From positions 310,001-374,000 of the forward strand of contig NZ_RBCI01000002.1 of the NCBI RefSeq assembly GCF_003628535.1: a DNA stretch of 64,000 bases, given 5' to 3'. The stretch's first letter is position 1. Each line of letters starts with the position of its first letter. The notes beneath the pieces were generated by a model. That model worked only from the letters and a program-made list of their open reading frames with translations. It did not search any database and was not told the DNA's origin. The position numbers and the translations under genes are program-made. Origin of the DNA: Flavisolibacter nicotianae. GTDB lineage: Bacteria; Bacteroidota; Bacteroidia; Chitinophagales; Chitinophagaceae. This document shows, in pieces, positions 43,495-52,391 of this stretch.

Positions 43495-44103
43495 TTATAA
43501 AATCTCCCGTGCCTTTAATTCTTCCCGCAGTTGTGCCGGGCTTTGGAAGCGAATGGTGGGTATGCCAAAAGCCTGTGCGGCTTCCGCATTGCGCAGATTG
43601 TCGTCAATAAAAACGGCTTCTTCCCGGTTAATGGCAAAGCGGTCGAGGATTCGCTGGTAAATCTCCGGGAAAGGTTTACGGGTTTTTTCTTCTCCGCTTA
43701 CCAGCCGTCCGTCGAACCAATGAAGAAAGTCGTATTTGCGCAACGCAACGGGGAAGAGTTCTGCGCTCCAGTTGGTGAGTGCATACAGTTTGTACCGGCC
43801 GCTTTCCTTGAGTTCACGGAAGATCTCAACGGTTTCGGGAATGGGACCGCCCAGCATTTCTTCCCAGCGGCCGTAGTAGGCTTCGATCTCGTTCTGCCAT
43901 TCGGGGTGTTGGTCCACCAGGAGTTGGGTGGCTTCTTTCAGCGAACGTCCCGCATCCTGTTCTTCGTTCCATTCGGAAGTGCAAATGTGCCGGAAGAAAT
44001 GGCGGCGCTTTTCTTCGTCGTCGATCAGCTTGTCAAAAACATAGGCGGGGTTCCAGTCAATCAGGACGCCGCCAAGGTCAAAAATGAGGGTGTTCACTTT
44101 CAT
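43495..44103 (-). CDS. HAD-family phosphatase (paralogue 2)
   Basis: A 202-residue HAD-IA hydrolase: motif I FDLGGVLIDW (nucleophile Asp), motif II YALTNWS, motif III Lys in KTRKPFPEIYQRIL, motif IV FIDDNLRNAEAAQAFG, and a helical cap (TSEWNEEQDAGRS). Close to the gene 6 nt upstream at 44110, which shares DAGRS, FYDRW/YYGRW, GPI and the same C-terminal ending (xxIL). The substrate is probably a small phosphate ester, but the exact one is unknown. Confidence 0.9.
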   Translation of the reverse strand: MKVNTLIFDLGGVLIDWNPAYVFDKLIDDEEKRRHFFRHICTSEWNEEQDAGRSLKEATQLLVDQHPEWQNEIEAYYGRWEEMLGGPIPETVEIFRELKESGRYKLYALTNWSAELFPVALRKYDFLHWFDGRLVSGEEKTRKPFPEIYQRILDRFAINREEAVFIDDNLRNAEAAQAFGIPTIRFQSPAQLREELKAREIL

Positions 44104-44109
44104 CTGGTC

Positions 44110-44715
44110 TTATAAAATTTGGAGTGATTGCAATTCGGAGCGCAAGGCTTCCGGTGTGGTGAATAAAACGGCTTCAAGGCCCAGCCGCCGGGCAGTTTCC
44201 ACGTTGTGCTGGTTGTCGTCGATAAACAGGGCTTCCTCCGGCTTGATCCGGTACCGGCGGAATAAAAGGTGGAAGATGTCTTCGCTCGGCTTTATCATCG
44301 ATTCCTCTCCGCTGATCACTTTACCATCGAACCATGCGAGGAATGGAAAATCCGCTGCCGTGCGCTGGTAGAGTTCCGCATTCCAGTTGCTCAGTGCGTA
44401 TACCTTGTATCCCTTTTTTTTCACTTCGTCCAGGATCTGCACCGAACCGTCAATAGGCCCGGCGAACATTTCTTTCCAGCGGTCGTAAAAGGCGCGGATG
44501 GCGGGTTCCCAGTCCGGATGTTCTTTTACGAGGGATTCGGTGCCAGCCTGCGGTGAGCGGCCTGCATCCTGCTCGGTATGCCAGTCCATCGTGCAGACAT
44601 TCTTCAGGAAAAAATCGACCTTCTCTTTGTCGTCGAAAATTTTCGAGTAGAGATTGGCAGGGTCCCATCGTACCAGCACATTGCCCAAATCAAAGATGAT
44701 CGTATTCTTTTTCAT
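44110..44715 (-). CDS. HAD-family phosphatase (paralogue 1)
   Basis: 201 residues, same family and length as the next gene: motif I FDLGNVLVRWDP, motif II YALSNWN, Lys in SMIKPSEDIFHLL, motif IV FIDDNQHNVETARRLG. By eye about 40 percent of residues match the downstream copy over the whole length without large gaps. First gene of a two-gene unit; the duplication is old enough for substrate divergence. Confidence 0.9.
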   Translation of the reverse strand: MKKNTIIFDLGNVLVRWDPANLYSKIFDDKEKVDFFLKNVCTMDWHTEQDAGRSPQAGTESLVKEHPDWEPAIRAFYDRWKEMFAGPIDGSVQILDEVKKKGYKVYALSNWNAELYQRTAADFPFLAWFDGKVISGEESMIKPSEDIFHLLFRRYRIKPEEALFIDDNQHNVETARRLGLEAVLFTTPEALRSELQSLQIL

Positions 44716-44896
44716 GCGTCTTCCCTTCTTTCGCCGCCGGACATGCCCAAAAGCCGGCTCGCCGTGGCGTTTTTTGAAGGCGTGAAATTAGGGACAAAAG
44801 TTTTCGGGTTTACCTCTTCGCGGGTTGGACGTGATGAGTGGCCATTTGCATCACAAGCCAATAACCCGTGAACAAGTGAGCCTGTAAATTTTTCGC

Positions 44897-45646
44897 TCAG
44901 GCGGCCGGCTGCCGGCGCACCATTTTTTCAAACAACCACCATTTCGGTTTATAGGGCATCACCTTGTAATTGCTGCTGATGTATTTGGCGATGTGGTCCA
45001 TGGCTTCGTCGATGTTGTCGGTATAAAGCACGAGGTTCATGTCCTCCCTGGAGATGGTGCCGCGGTTGGCCATGTCCTGCATCGCTTCCCACAATTCCTT
45101 GTAATACTCTTTTCCAAACAGCACCATCGGGAAGCTGTTCAGCGATTTGGTTTGAATGAGGGTAAGCGTTTCAAAAAATTCATCCATGGTGCCAAAGCCG
45201 CCGGGCAGGATAATAAAGGCATAGGAATATTTAATGAGCAGGGTCTTGCGCACAAAAAAATGCTCGAACGTAAAAGACCGGTGCACGTATTTGTTGACCA
45301 CCTGTTCGAATGGCAAGCGGATGTTGCAGCCGACCGACAGGCCGTCATTTTCGTAAGCGCCCCGGTTCGCCGCTTCCATGATGCCGGGACCCCCTCCCGT
45401 CATCGTGGTGAAGCCGGTGGCGGCAATGCGTTTTCCAAATTCGCGGGCTTGCTGGTAATAGAGATTGTCTTCCTTGAATCGGGCCGAACCAAAAACCGTA
45501 ATGCAGGGACCTACATAGTGCAGGGTGCGGAAGGCTTTAATGAACTGGGTAAACACTCGCCAGGCAAACCGTAACTCGAAACGGCGGTTCCGGGGTCCCT
45601 GGAGGTAAAGCGGTTCTTTGGGTGGGATAACGGGTTTCTTTTCCAT
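44897..45646 (-). CDS. LOG-family (TIGR00730) nucleotide-processing protein
   Basis: 249 residues. Rossmann-like fold with TVFGSARFKEDNLYYQQAREFGKRIA, TGGGPGIMEAANRGAYE and the hallmark PGGFGTMDEFFETLTLIQT. Such proteins hydrolyse nucleoside 5'-monophosphates to free base and ribose phosphate (cytokinin-activating LOG in plants and some bacteria). It is longer than the shortest LOG proteins and has an N-terminal extension of about 45 residues, as in the type common to Bacteroidota. Confidence 0.88.
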   Translation of the reverse strand: MEKKPVIPPKEPLYLQGPRNRRFELRFAWRVFTQFIKAFRTLHYVGPCITVFGSARFKEDNLYYQQAREFGKRIAATGFTTMTGGGPGIMEAANRGAYENDGLSVGCNIRLPFEQVVNKYVHRSFTFEHFFVRKTLLIKYSYAFIILPGGFGTMDEFFETLTLIQTKSLNSFPMVLFGKEYYKELWEAMQDMANRGTISREDMNLVLYTDNIDEAMDHIAKYISSNYKVMPYKPKWWLFEKMVRRQPAA

Positions 45647-45768
45647 AGCAGGTTATTGTAAAGATAAGTCACCAGTCCGCAGTTGGAAGGATGCAGCAGG
45701 CGCTAAATACATGTTACCTGAACAGTCAGTGGCACAAGAAACCTTTGGGGCTATTAACTGCTCGCTCA

Positions 45769-46149
45769 TTATAATTCCTCTTCCCGCTCCAGCATCAGGA
45801 TGGCGCTCTGCGGCACAATAAAGTATTTGTCTCCTTCGTACATCACTTCCGTTGCGCCATTGAGTAAAAAAACAGCAAGGTCGCCTTCCTTTGCCTGCAG
45901 CGGAATGTATTTCACCTGTTCTTCCTGGGTCTTCCACGGTTCTTCTTCGGTAGGAGAAGGAATGGCATAGCCGGGTCCCGTTTTAATAATGTAGCCCTGC
46001 TGCACCTTCTCACGCTCCTGCACGCCGGGCGGAAGGTAAAGCCCGGTCTGGGTTTTTTCGTTTGGCCGGGTAGGACGAACCAGGACCCTGTCGCCAATGA
46101 TGATCAGTTTTTTGAGCCGGTTATCGGGAGTGATATGCATGGACTGCAT
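45769..46149 (-). CDS. orphan GroES-like co-chaperonin
   Basis: 126 residues. The Cpn10 fold is clear (LIIIGDRVLVRPTRPNEKTQTGLYLPPGVQEREKVQQGYIIKTGPG ... GDLAVFLLNGATEVMYEGDKYFIVPQSAILML). It is longer than the usual 95 residues by an insertion (YAIPSPTEEEPWKTQEEQVKYIPLQAKE) and N- and C-terminal extensions. No groEL lies beside it, so it is a second, stand-alone co-chaperonin. It has its own promoter. Confidence 0.88.
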   Translation of the reverse strand: MQSMHITPDNRLKKLIIIGDRVLVRPTRPNEKTQTGLYLPPGVQEREKVQQGYIIKTGPGYAIPSPTEEEPWKTQEEQVKYIPLQAKEGDLAVFLLNGATEVMYEGDKYFIVPQSAILMLEREEEL

Positions 46150-46170
46150 TTTTACGGTTAGTAGAGACTA

Positions 46171-46178
46171 CAAAAGTA
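46171..46178 (-). promoter_or_regulatory. promoter of GroES-like gene
   Basis: TACTTTTG on the minus strand (exact TAnnTTTG), with TTG 21 nt upstream (46200-46202). The leader is about 15 nt. Confidence 0.6.
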
Positions 46179-46264
46179 GGGTGGAAGAATTTTTGCATGC
46201 AATTCAGGAAGCGGATTTGTAAACAGAAACACGTTAATTTTATACGCAACAAAAAACCAATCTC

Positions 46265-46966
46265 ATGGCTGATAAAGACAAACGAGCGAAGATTTTATTA
46301 TGCGAGGACGATCCGAACTTAGGCAGTGTTTTGAAGAATTACCTTGAGTTGAACGACTATGACGTGACCCTGGAACGCGACGGCCGCCTTGGGCTGGCTG
46401 CGTTTCAACGCGAAAGCTTTGACCTTTGCCTGCTGGATGTGATGATGCCCAACATGGACGGCTTTACCCTGGCAGAAGAAATCCGGGACATAAACCCTGA
46501 TGTGCCCCTGTTTTTCCTGAGCGCCAAGACGATGAAGGAAGACATTATCCAGGGCTATAAGCTGGGTGCCGACGATTACATCACCAAGCCCTTCGACAGC
46601 GAAGTGCTTCTGCACAAGATCAAAGCCATTTTAAAACGCAACGAAGAGATCAACCGCGAAGCCGAAAACCGCGAGTACGACCTGGCTTCCTATCACTTCA
46701 ACCCCAAGCTGCGTGAGCTGTCGCATGACGGCAAAACACAAACGCTTTCGCCCAAGGAAAACGAGTTGCTGAAAATGCTTTGCGAGCACATGAACGATTT
46801 GCTTCCGCGGGAGCAGGCCCTGAAGCGCATCTGGGGCAGCGATACCTACTTCAATGGCCGCAGCATGGACGTGTACATTGCCAAGCTGCGCAAATATTTA
46901 AAAGACGATACCAATATCGAGATCGTCAATATCCACGGCAACGGATTCCGGCTGGTGGTAAAATAA
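46265..46966 (+). CDS. RprY-like response regulator (orphan)
   Basis: 233 residues. Receiver with acidic pair LLCEDDPN, phospho-Asp in CLLDVMMPNMDGF, FFLSAKT and Lys in DYITKPFDSE. Winged helix with ELSHDGKTQTLSPKENELLKMLCEH ... DVYIAKLRKYL ... NIHGNGFRLVVK. It resembles Bacteroidota RprY. No sensor kinase is adjacent, unlike the pair at 0.7-2.4 kb. Confidence 0.93.
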   Translation: MADKDKRAKILLCEDDPNLGSVLKNYLELNDYDVTLERDGRLGLAAFQRESFDLCLLDVMMPNMDGFTLAEEIRDINPDVPLFFLSAKTMKEDIIQGYKLGADDYITKPFDSEVLLHKIKAILKRNEEINREAENREYDLASYHFNPKLRELSHDGKTQTLSPKENELLKMLCEHMNDLLPREQALKRIWGSDTYFNGRSMDVYIAKLRKYLKDDTNIEIVNIHGNGFRLVVK

Positions 46967-47154
46967 AGTTTGCACGATACAAGTTTGAAAGCCTTCGTCC
47001 TTCATGGGCCGGAGGCTTTTTCTTTTGCCCGGCAGGGCGCCACGTATGCAGCAGGAAAAAGCATCGGCGGGGAGAAACCTGTTTTTGGGAGGGACTTTTT
47101 GCTGCCATCCGGCGATGCACGCCAATGGTCCCGGATTCTGCTGGGAAGGCTTTG

Positions 47155-47631
47155 TCAGGAAGGAACAACCTTTGAGCGGAGCAAGGCCCGCATTTCCGAA
47201 AGCTGTTCTCCGCTGAACGCCTTTTTAGGCACCAGGAAAAAAGACGTGGCGTTGAAGTACAGGTGGAAAAAATACGGTGTCTCCAGGTAATGGCTGACGG
47301 CTTTCCAACTCCATTGCCGGCCGCCGCGTTCGTTGCCTAGGGAAAACCCTTTTTCTTCAAAGTCCATGGTAAAGTGATCCTGGAAGGTGGCCGCCCGGCG
47401 GTACACAATGCCGGGCAAAATGGCCCAGAAAGAAATCATCAGCACCAGCCATAAAACGGTGCTGACAAAAAAAGCCAGCGGCAGAATTTTCTTGAAATAA
47501 AAAAGGGCTGCCGACAGCAAGGCAAAGACATTCACCAGGATGATCATGATCCGGATTTCCTTGCGGCTTAAAAAGTGGTAACGCAAGGCTTGCAGCACTT
47601 GTTTTTTATCGTAACCAAAACTGACGGTCAT
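47155..47631 (-). CDS. YcxB-family membrane protein
   Basis: 158 residues. Two adjacent transmembrane helices (IMIILVNVFALLSAALFYF, LAFFVSTVLWLVLMISFW) and a C-terminal YcxB-like beta domain (TMDFEEKGFSLGNERGGRQWSWKAVSHYLETPYFFHLYFNATSFFLVPKKAF). The domain resembles a PH-like fold of unknown function. Single gene. Confidence 0.82.
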   Translation of the reverse strand: MTVSFGYDKKQVLQALRYHFLSRKEIRIMIILVNVFALLSAALFYFKKILPLAFFVSTVLWLVLMISFWAILPGIVYRRAATFQDHFTMDFEEKGFSLGNERGGRQWSWKAVSHYLETPYFFHLYFNATSFFLVPKKAFSGEQLSEMRALLRSKVVPS

Positions 47632-47671
47632 GCAAAAAATTAGAGGCGTAAAGATAAGCGAGTAGGGATAT

Positions 47672-47699
47672 AAAAAAACCCCGCAGGAAGCGGGGTTTT
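47672..47699. terminator. terminator of DksA-like gene
   Basis: AAAACCCCGC/GCGGGGTTTT with a 5-nt loop, between two minus-strand genes. Confidence 0.85.
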
Positions 47700-47716
47700 G
47701 CCTATGAAGGAAAAGC

Positions 47717-48706
47717 TTACTTGTTCATCATTTGCTTGGCTTCAATGCTTAGCGTGGCATGCGGTACGGCACGCAGGCGGGCCTTGTCGATCAGCTTACC
47801 GGTGACCCGGCAAATGCCATACGTTTTGTTTTCGATCCGCATGATGGCTTTTTCCAGGTGGTCGATGAATTGGATCTGGCGGCTGGCCATCTGGCTCAGT
47901 TGCTCCCGTTCCATGCTCATGCTGCCATCTTCCATGGTCATGTAGCGGCCTTCGTCCAAATCGCCGCTCTCGTCCTTGCGGGTAATCAGACCCTGTAAAT
48001 AAGCCAGCTCTTTCTTCGCAATTTCTAGTTTCTTGTTGATCAACTCTCTGAACTCTGCCAATTCGGCGTCACTGTAGCGCATAGTGGGTCCGTTTTCTTC
48101 TTGTTTTTGTGAATTGTCCAATATGGATCGGGTGAAATCAGGCTCATACTTGATGGCCTTGTCCGTGCTTGTCTTCGGAATGACAACTTTCACAGGTTTT
48201 GCCGGCACCTTCGGAGCAGCGGCCGGTTTATTTTCCAGCGGCTTTGTTGCTGTTTTAACCGTTTCGTGGTTGGGTGCTGCCACTTCGGGTTTCTTTACCG
48301 GTTCGGCCTTGGGCTTCTCCGTTTTGGCAGGTGCCTTCGGCGCGGCCGGTTTTGCGGCTACGGCTTTTGCCGGGGTTGTCGCAAGCTTCTTCGGGGCTGC
48401 AGGGGCCGGTTTTTTTGCGGCTTCTTTTTTCGGAACAACAGCCGGCTTTTTCGCCGTTGCTTTTACAGCGGGCTTGGCAACAGGCTTTGCTGCAGGCTTT
48501 GCTTTCGCTGCGGGCTTGGCGGTTGTCTTGACCGGTTTTGCCGGAGCCTTTTTTGCGGCCGGCTTTGCTTTGACCGGTACAGGTTTAACAGCTTTTTTTG
48601 GAGCGGCTGCTTTCCCGGTAGCCTTTTGGGCAGGCTTTGCCGGCGCTTTTTTTGCAGGCTGGGCAGCTTTGCCTGACTTTTTGGTTGCTACCTTTTTTGT
48701 TGCCAT
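47717..48706 (-). CDS. Lys/Ala/Pro-rich (histone H1-like) domain fused to DksA/TraR-type domain
   Basis: 329 residues. Residues 1 to about 195 are low-complexity, made of AKPAAK/KKAPAKP-like units, the composition of histone H1 C-termini, and must be disordered and strongly positive. Residues about 205-329 are a DksA/TraR-like unit: a coiled coil (AELAEFRELINKKLEIAKKELAYLQGLI) and YGICRVTGKLIDKARLRAVPHATLSIEAK. The classic CxxC...CxxC finger has lost three of its four cysteines, so zinc binding is unlikely. DksA-type proteins bind the RNA polymerase secondary channel; the basic tail may hold it on DNA (inference). Confidence 0.85.
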   Translation of the reverse strand: MATKKVATKKSGKAAQPAKKAPAKPAQKATGKAAAPKKAVKPVPVKAKPAAKKAPAKPVKTTAKPAAKAKPAAKPVAKPAVKATAKKPAVVPKKEAAKKPAPAAPKKLATTPAKAVAAKPAAPKAPAKTEKPKAEPVKKPEVAAPNHETVKTATKPLENKPAAAPKVPAKPVKVVIPKTSTDKAIKYEPDFTRSILDNSQKQEENGPTMRYSDAELAEFRELINKKLEIAKKELAYLQGLITRKDESGDLDEGRYMTMEDGSMSMEREQLSQMASRQIQFIDHLEKAIMRIENKTYGICRVTGKLIDKARLRAVPHATLSIEAKQMMNK

Positions 48707-48713
48707 ACGGTTA

Positions 48714-51700
48714 TTACCCTTTTTTTAAAACGATGACTTTCAACTGGTTTTCGTTAACCTCGATCTCAATGCCATCGGCAATCGTTGACGTAATTTCCAG
48801 CGTGTCTGCCAGAATTTCCGCGCAAATATAGTTATTAAATTTACTAAGTGAAGCGGCGATCCCATTGTTCGCTGCCACTTTAACGTCGATTCTGTCGGTC
48901 ACATCAAAGCCACTGTCCTTACGGATTTTCTGGATTCGGTTGACAAACTCACGGGCATTGCCTTCGTCTTCCAGTTCCGGGGTGATGTTGATGTCCAGGG
49001 CCACGGTCAGCGGGCCTTTGCTGGCTACGGACCATCCCGGGATATCTTCACTGGTGATTTCCACCTCGGCCAGCGTCAATTCAACAGCCTCATCGTTAAT
49101 GGGCAATGAATATCTGCCTTCTTTTTCAAATAAAGAAATGTCGTGCTGGGAAAAATTTTGCAGGGCCGTGGATACCGCTTTCATCCTGGCTCCCAGCTTT
49201 TTACCTAACGCAACGAAGTTGGGTTTGATCTTCTTTTTGATGAAGCCTTCGGTGTCTGTCAGGTACTCCATTTCTTTTACGTTCACTTCCGCTTTAATTA
49301 GGTCTTCCACCTTCTGCAATTGCTGTTCCATGGTTGGGCTCAGTACCGGAAGGAGCACCTTTTGCAAGGGTTGGCGGACCTTGATATTGGCCTTTTTCCG
49401 CAGCGAAAGCACGAGGGAAGAAGCATCCTGCGCCAGTTGCATCCGCTCTTCCAGCTCCGTATCGATCAGCTCTTCCCTTACTTCCGGGAAAAGAATATGG
49501 TGAACCGACTGCCCGTGATGTTTCCCGGTCACGGCGTTTAACTGGATAAAAATTTCATCACTAAAGAAGGGCGAGATGGGCGCCATCAGGCGAACAACGG
49601 TTTCCAGGCACTCGTAAAGAGTTTGGTAGGCTGCAATCTTGTCCTGCTCGTAGTCGCCCTTCCAGAACCGGCGGCGGCAAAGGCGCACATACCAGTTGCT
49701 CAGGTGCTCGTCCACAAAATCTTCGATCAGCCGGCCGGCCTGCGTCGGCTCGTATTCGTCCAGCGCCGCGGTTGCCTGCTTTATCAGGGTTTGAAGGGAA
49801 GAAAGAATCCAGCGGTCGATCTCCGGCCGTTCCGCCACCGGGATGTAGTCTTCCTTAAAGGTAAAACCATCCACATTGGCGTACAGTGCAAAGAACTGGT
49901 ATGTATTATATAAGGTACCGAAGAATTTCCGCTGTACCTCTTTGATTCCTTCAATATCGAACTTCAGGTTGTCCCAAGGCGAGGCGTTGGTGATCAGGTA
50001 CCAGCGGGTGGCATCAGCGCCAAACTGCTCGATGGTCTTGAACGGGTCTACCACGTTGCCGAGGCGCTTGCTCATCTTGTTGCCGTTTTTGTCCAGCACC
50101 AGGCCGTTGGAAACCACCGTTTTGTAGGCCACGCTGTCAAACAGCATCACGCCAAGGGCATGCAGGGTGTAAAACCAGCCACGGGTTTGGTCCACGCCTT
50201 CGGCAATAAAATCGGCCGGGAAATTTTGCGTAAACTTCTCCTGGTTCTCAAAAGGAAAGTGCCACTGCGCATAGGGCATGGCGCCACTGTCGAACCAAAC
50301 GTCGATCAGGTCCGGTTCGCGGCGCATGGGCTTGCCGCTGTCCGACACGAGGATCACCTCGTCCACGTAGGGCTTGTGGAGATCCAAGATGCCGTTGTGC
50401 AGGTAATGCGTGTTCACGTCGCCACCCAACACCTCGCTGGCCTTGCGGATCTCGGCATTCAGTTCCTCAATGGAACCAATGCATTTTTCCTCCCGGCCGT
50501 CTTCAGTCCGCCAGATGGGCAGGGGTGTTCCCCAGTAGCGGCTGCGGCTCAGGTTCCAGTCCACCATGTTTTCCAGCCAGTTGCCAAAGCGGCCGGTACC
50601 GGTACTTTCGGGCTTCCAGTTGATGGTCTTGTTCAGTTCCACCATCCGGTCTTTCACGGCCGTGGTACGGATGAACCAGGCATCCAGCGGGTAGTAAACC
50701 ACCGGCTTGTCGGTGCGCCAGCAATGCGGGTAGCTGTGCTCGTATTTTTCGACCTTGAAGGCCCTATTCTCTTTTTTCAACTTGACCGAAATGTCCACGT
50801 TCACGTCGACATAAGCCGGGTCGCTTTTATAGTCTTTAATGTAGCGGCCGGAAAATTCGCCCAGGCCATCCACAAATTTTCCCTCCCTGTCAACCAGGGT
50901 CAGGATACCAATATTGTATTTCTTTCCCACCCGGAAGTCGTCCGCACCAAAGGCCGGGGCGGTATGCACAATGCCGGTACCGTCTTCGGTGGTAACAAAA
51001 TCGCCCAGTAAGATCCGCCAGGGTTTTGCGCCTGGGGTGATGGCCTGCACCGCCGCCAGGGAATTGGCTTCATCCGGCAGCAATTGTTCGTATTCGAGGC
51101 CTTCCAGTTCCGAACCTTTGAATTCGGCCAGGATCTTCCAGGGAAGCAGTTTTACTTTTTCATCGTAACTGTCAAAGTCACCATTCTCGCCTTCGGGCTT
51201 GAAATATTTGCCCAGCAGGGCCTTGGCCAAAATGACATTAACCGGCAGGTGCGTATAGGGGTTGAAAGTCTTGACCAACACGTAGTCGATGTTTGGCCCC
51301 ACGGTCAATCCCAGGTTGGAAGGAAGGGTCCACGGGGTGGTCGTCCAGGCCAGGAAGAAAATTTCGCAGTTGGCAGTTGGCAGTTGGCAGTTGGCAGCCT
51401 GGAAAAGAAACGCACTTTTTTCATTTCTTACCGCCTTGAACATCGCCACGGCACTGGTGTCTTTCACATTGCGGTAGGTTCCGGGCTGGTTCAGTTCATG
51501 CGAGCTTAAACCGGTGCCGGCAGCCGGCGAGTAGGGCTGGATGGAAACGCTTTTGTACAGCAGTCCTTTTTCATACAACTGTTTCAGGCACCACCACAGC
51601 GTTTCGATGTATTCGTTGGTAAAGGTGATGTAAGGGTGTTCAAGGTCAACCCAGTAGCCCATTTTGGTGGTCAGTTCGTCCCACTTGTCTTTGTAGCGGA

Positions 51701-52079
51701 GCACGGCTTCGCGGCACTTCTGGTTGTATTCTTCAATGGAAATTTTCTTGCCGATATCCTCTTTGGTGATTCCCAGTTCCTTCTCCACCCCAAGTTCCAC
51801 GGGCAGGCCGTGGGTATCCCAGCCGCCTTTGCGCTCCACTTTAAAACCCTGCATGGTCTTGTAGCGGCACACGAGATCTTTCAATGTACGGGAAATGACG
51901 TGGTGGATGCCGGGCATGCCGTTGGCGCTTGGCGGGCCCTCGTAAAACACAAAAGGCTGGGCGCCTTCCCTTACTTCCACGCTTTTTTGAAAGGCGTTTT
52001 CACGCTGCCACCTGTCCAACACTTCTTTTTCGATCGCAGGCAGGTTAAGATGTTTGAATTCTTTATACCGATTGGCCAT
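48714..52079 (-). CDS. ileS: isoleucyl-tRNA synthetase
   Basis: 1121 residues, the large type. HIGH-like motif in PPSANGMPGIHHVISRTLKD, editing domain (FFLAWTTTPWTLPSN ... GTGIVHTAPAFGADDF), KMSKR in GNKMSKRLGNVVDP and an anticodon-binding end. It charges tRNA-Ile. Just before the editing domain (about residues 228-238) the protein carries QAANCQLPTANCEI, encoded by 4.6 perfect copies of a 7-nt repeat (51366-51397), a region that is short and non-repetitive in relatives. The frame is kept, so the enzyme should be functional. It begins with a good -7 box upstream. Confidence 0.97.
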   Translation of the reverse strand: MANRYKEFKHLNLPAIEKEVLDRWQRENAFQKSVEVREGAQPFVFYEGPPSANGMPGIHHVISRTLKDLVCRYKTMQGFKVERKGGWDTHGLPVELGVEKELGITKEDIGKKISIEEYNQKCREAVLRYKDKWDELTTKMGYWVDLEHPYITFTNEYIETLWWCLKQLYEKGLLYKSVSIQPYSPAAGTGLSSHELNQPGTYRNVKDTSAVAMFKAVRNEKSAFLFQAANCQLPTANCEIFFLAWTTTPWTLPSNLGLTVGPNIDYVLVKTFNPYTHLPVNVILAKALLGKYFKPEGENGDFDSYDEKVKLLPWKILAEFKGSELEGLEYEQLLPDEANSLAAVQAITPGAKPWRILLGDFVTTEDGTGIVHTAPAFGADDFRVGKKYNIGILTLVDREGKFVDGLGEFSGRYIKDYKSDPAYVDVNVDISVKLKKENRAFKVEKYEHSYPHCWRTDKPVVYYPLDAWFIRTTAVKDRMVELNKTINWKPESTGTGRFGNWLENMVDWNLSRSRYWGTPLPIWRTEDGREEKCIGSIEELNAEIRKASEVLGGDVNTHYLHNGILDLHKPYVDEVILVSDSGKPMRREPDLIDVWFDSGAMPYAQWHFPFENQEKFTQNFPADFIAEGVDQTRGWFYTLHALGVMLFDSVAYKTVVSNGLVLDKNGNKMSKRLGNVVDPFKTIEQFGADATRWYLITNASPWDNLKFDIEGIKEVQRKFFGTLYNTYQFFALYANVDGFTFKEDYIPVAERPEIDRWILSSLQTLIKQATAALDEYEPTQAGRLIEDFVDEHLSNWYVRLCRRRFWKGDYEQDKIAAYQTLYECLETVVRLMAPISPFFSDEIFIQLNAVTGKHHGQSVHHILFPEVREELIDTELEERMQLAQDASSLVLSLRKKANIKVRQPLQKVLLPVLSPTMEQQLQKVEDLIKAEVNVKEMEYLTDTEGFIKKKIKPNFVALGKKLGARMKAVSTALQNFSQHDISLFEKEGRYSLPINDEAVELTLAEVEITSEDIPGWSVASKGPLTVALDINITPELEDEGNAREFVNRIQKIRKDSGFDVTDRIDVKVAANNGIAASLSKFNNYICAEILADTLEITSTIADGIEIEVNENQLKVIVLKKG
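51366..51397. repeat. perfect heptamer tandem repeat inside ileS
   Basis: GCAGTTG repeated four times exactly (51366-51393) followed by GCAG. On the coding strand it reads CAACTGC units, giving QLPTANC with a 7-residue protein period (21 nt). Confidence 0.95.
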
Positions 52080-52109
52080 AAAGGGCTCCTTCCTTGTTTA
52101 AAATGTGTG

Positions 52110-52117
52110 CAAAGGTA
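52110..52117 (-). promoter_or_regulatory. -7 box of ileS promoter
   Basis: TACCTTTG on the minus strand (exact TAnnTTTG), 30 nt before the ileS ATG. Confidence 0.6.
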
Positions 52118-52391
52118 AGAAAATACACTCCCTGTGGTTTGCGAAAACTGGGGAATTGGCGGTGATGGCTATTTGCTACTTGCCATTGGATCAACAGCAA
52201 AACCAGCTTTTTGTTTCCGGTTTTGCAGGGCCCCGCCTGACTATAGAGGAGCTTCTTATCGTCCTTCCTATTTGCAAAATGTCAGGCCTGTGTCATTTTT
52301 CGTATGACCTGACTTCTGTCCTGTCGCTATTTGATTTATATCACTGCCACACGCATGCTGAACGGACAGTTTTGCGCCTGACGATTTTTTT
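52118..52391. other. gap upstream of siderophore receptor
   Basis: Divergent gap. A weak 7-nt series, CTATTTG, CTACTTG, CCATTGG, lies at about 52170-52190. A bulged hairpin (GTCAG...GTCAT / ATGAC-CTGAC) lies at about 52280-52312. No Fur-like palindrome or riboswitch is recognised. Confidence 0.4.

Noticed and set aside
48084-48728. 214-residue Ala/Gly/Phe-rich frame opposite the DksA-like gene
   Set aside because: Shadow of the low-complexity Lys/Ala/Pro coding region.
51366-51397. Heptamer arrays as CRISPR
   Set aside because: Units are 7 nt with no spacers and no cas genes are in the window.
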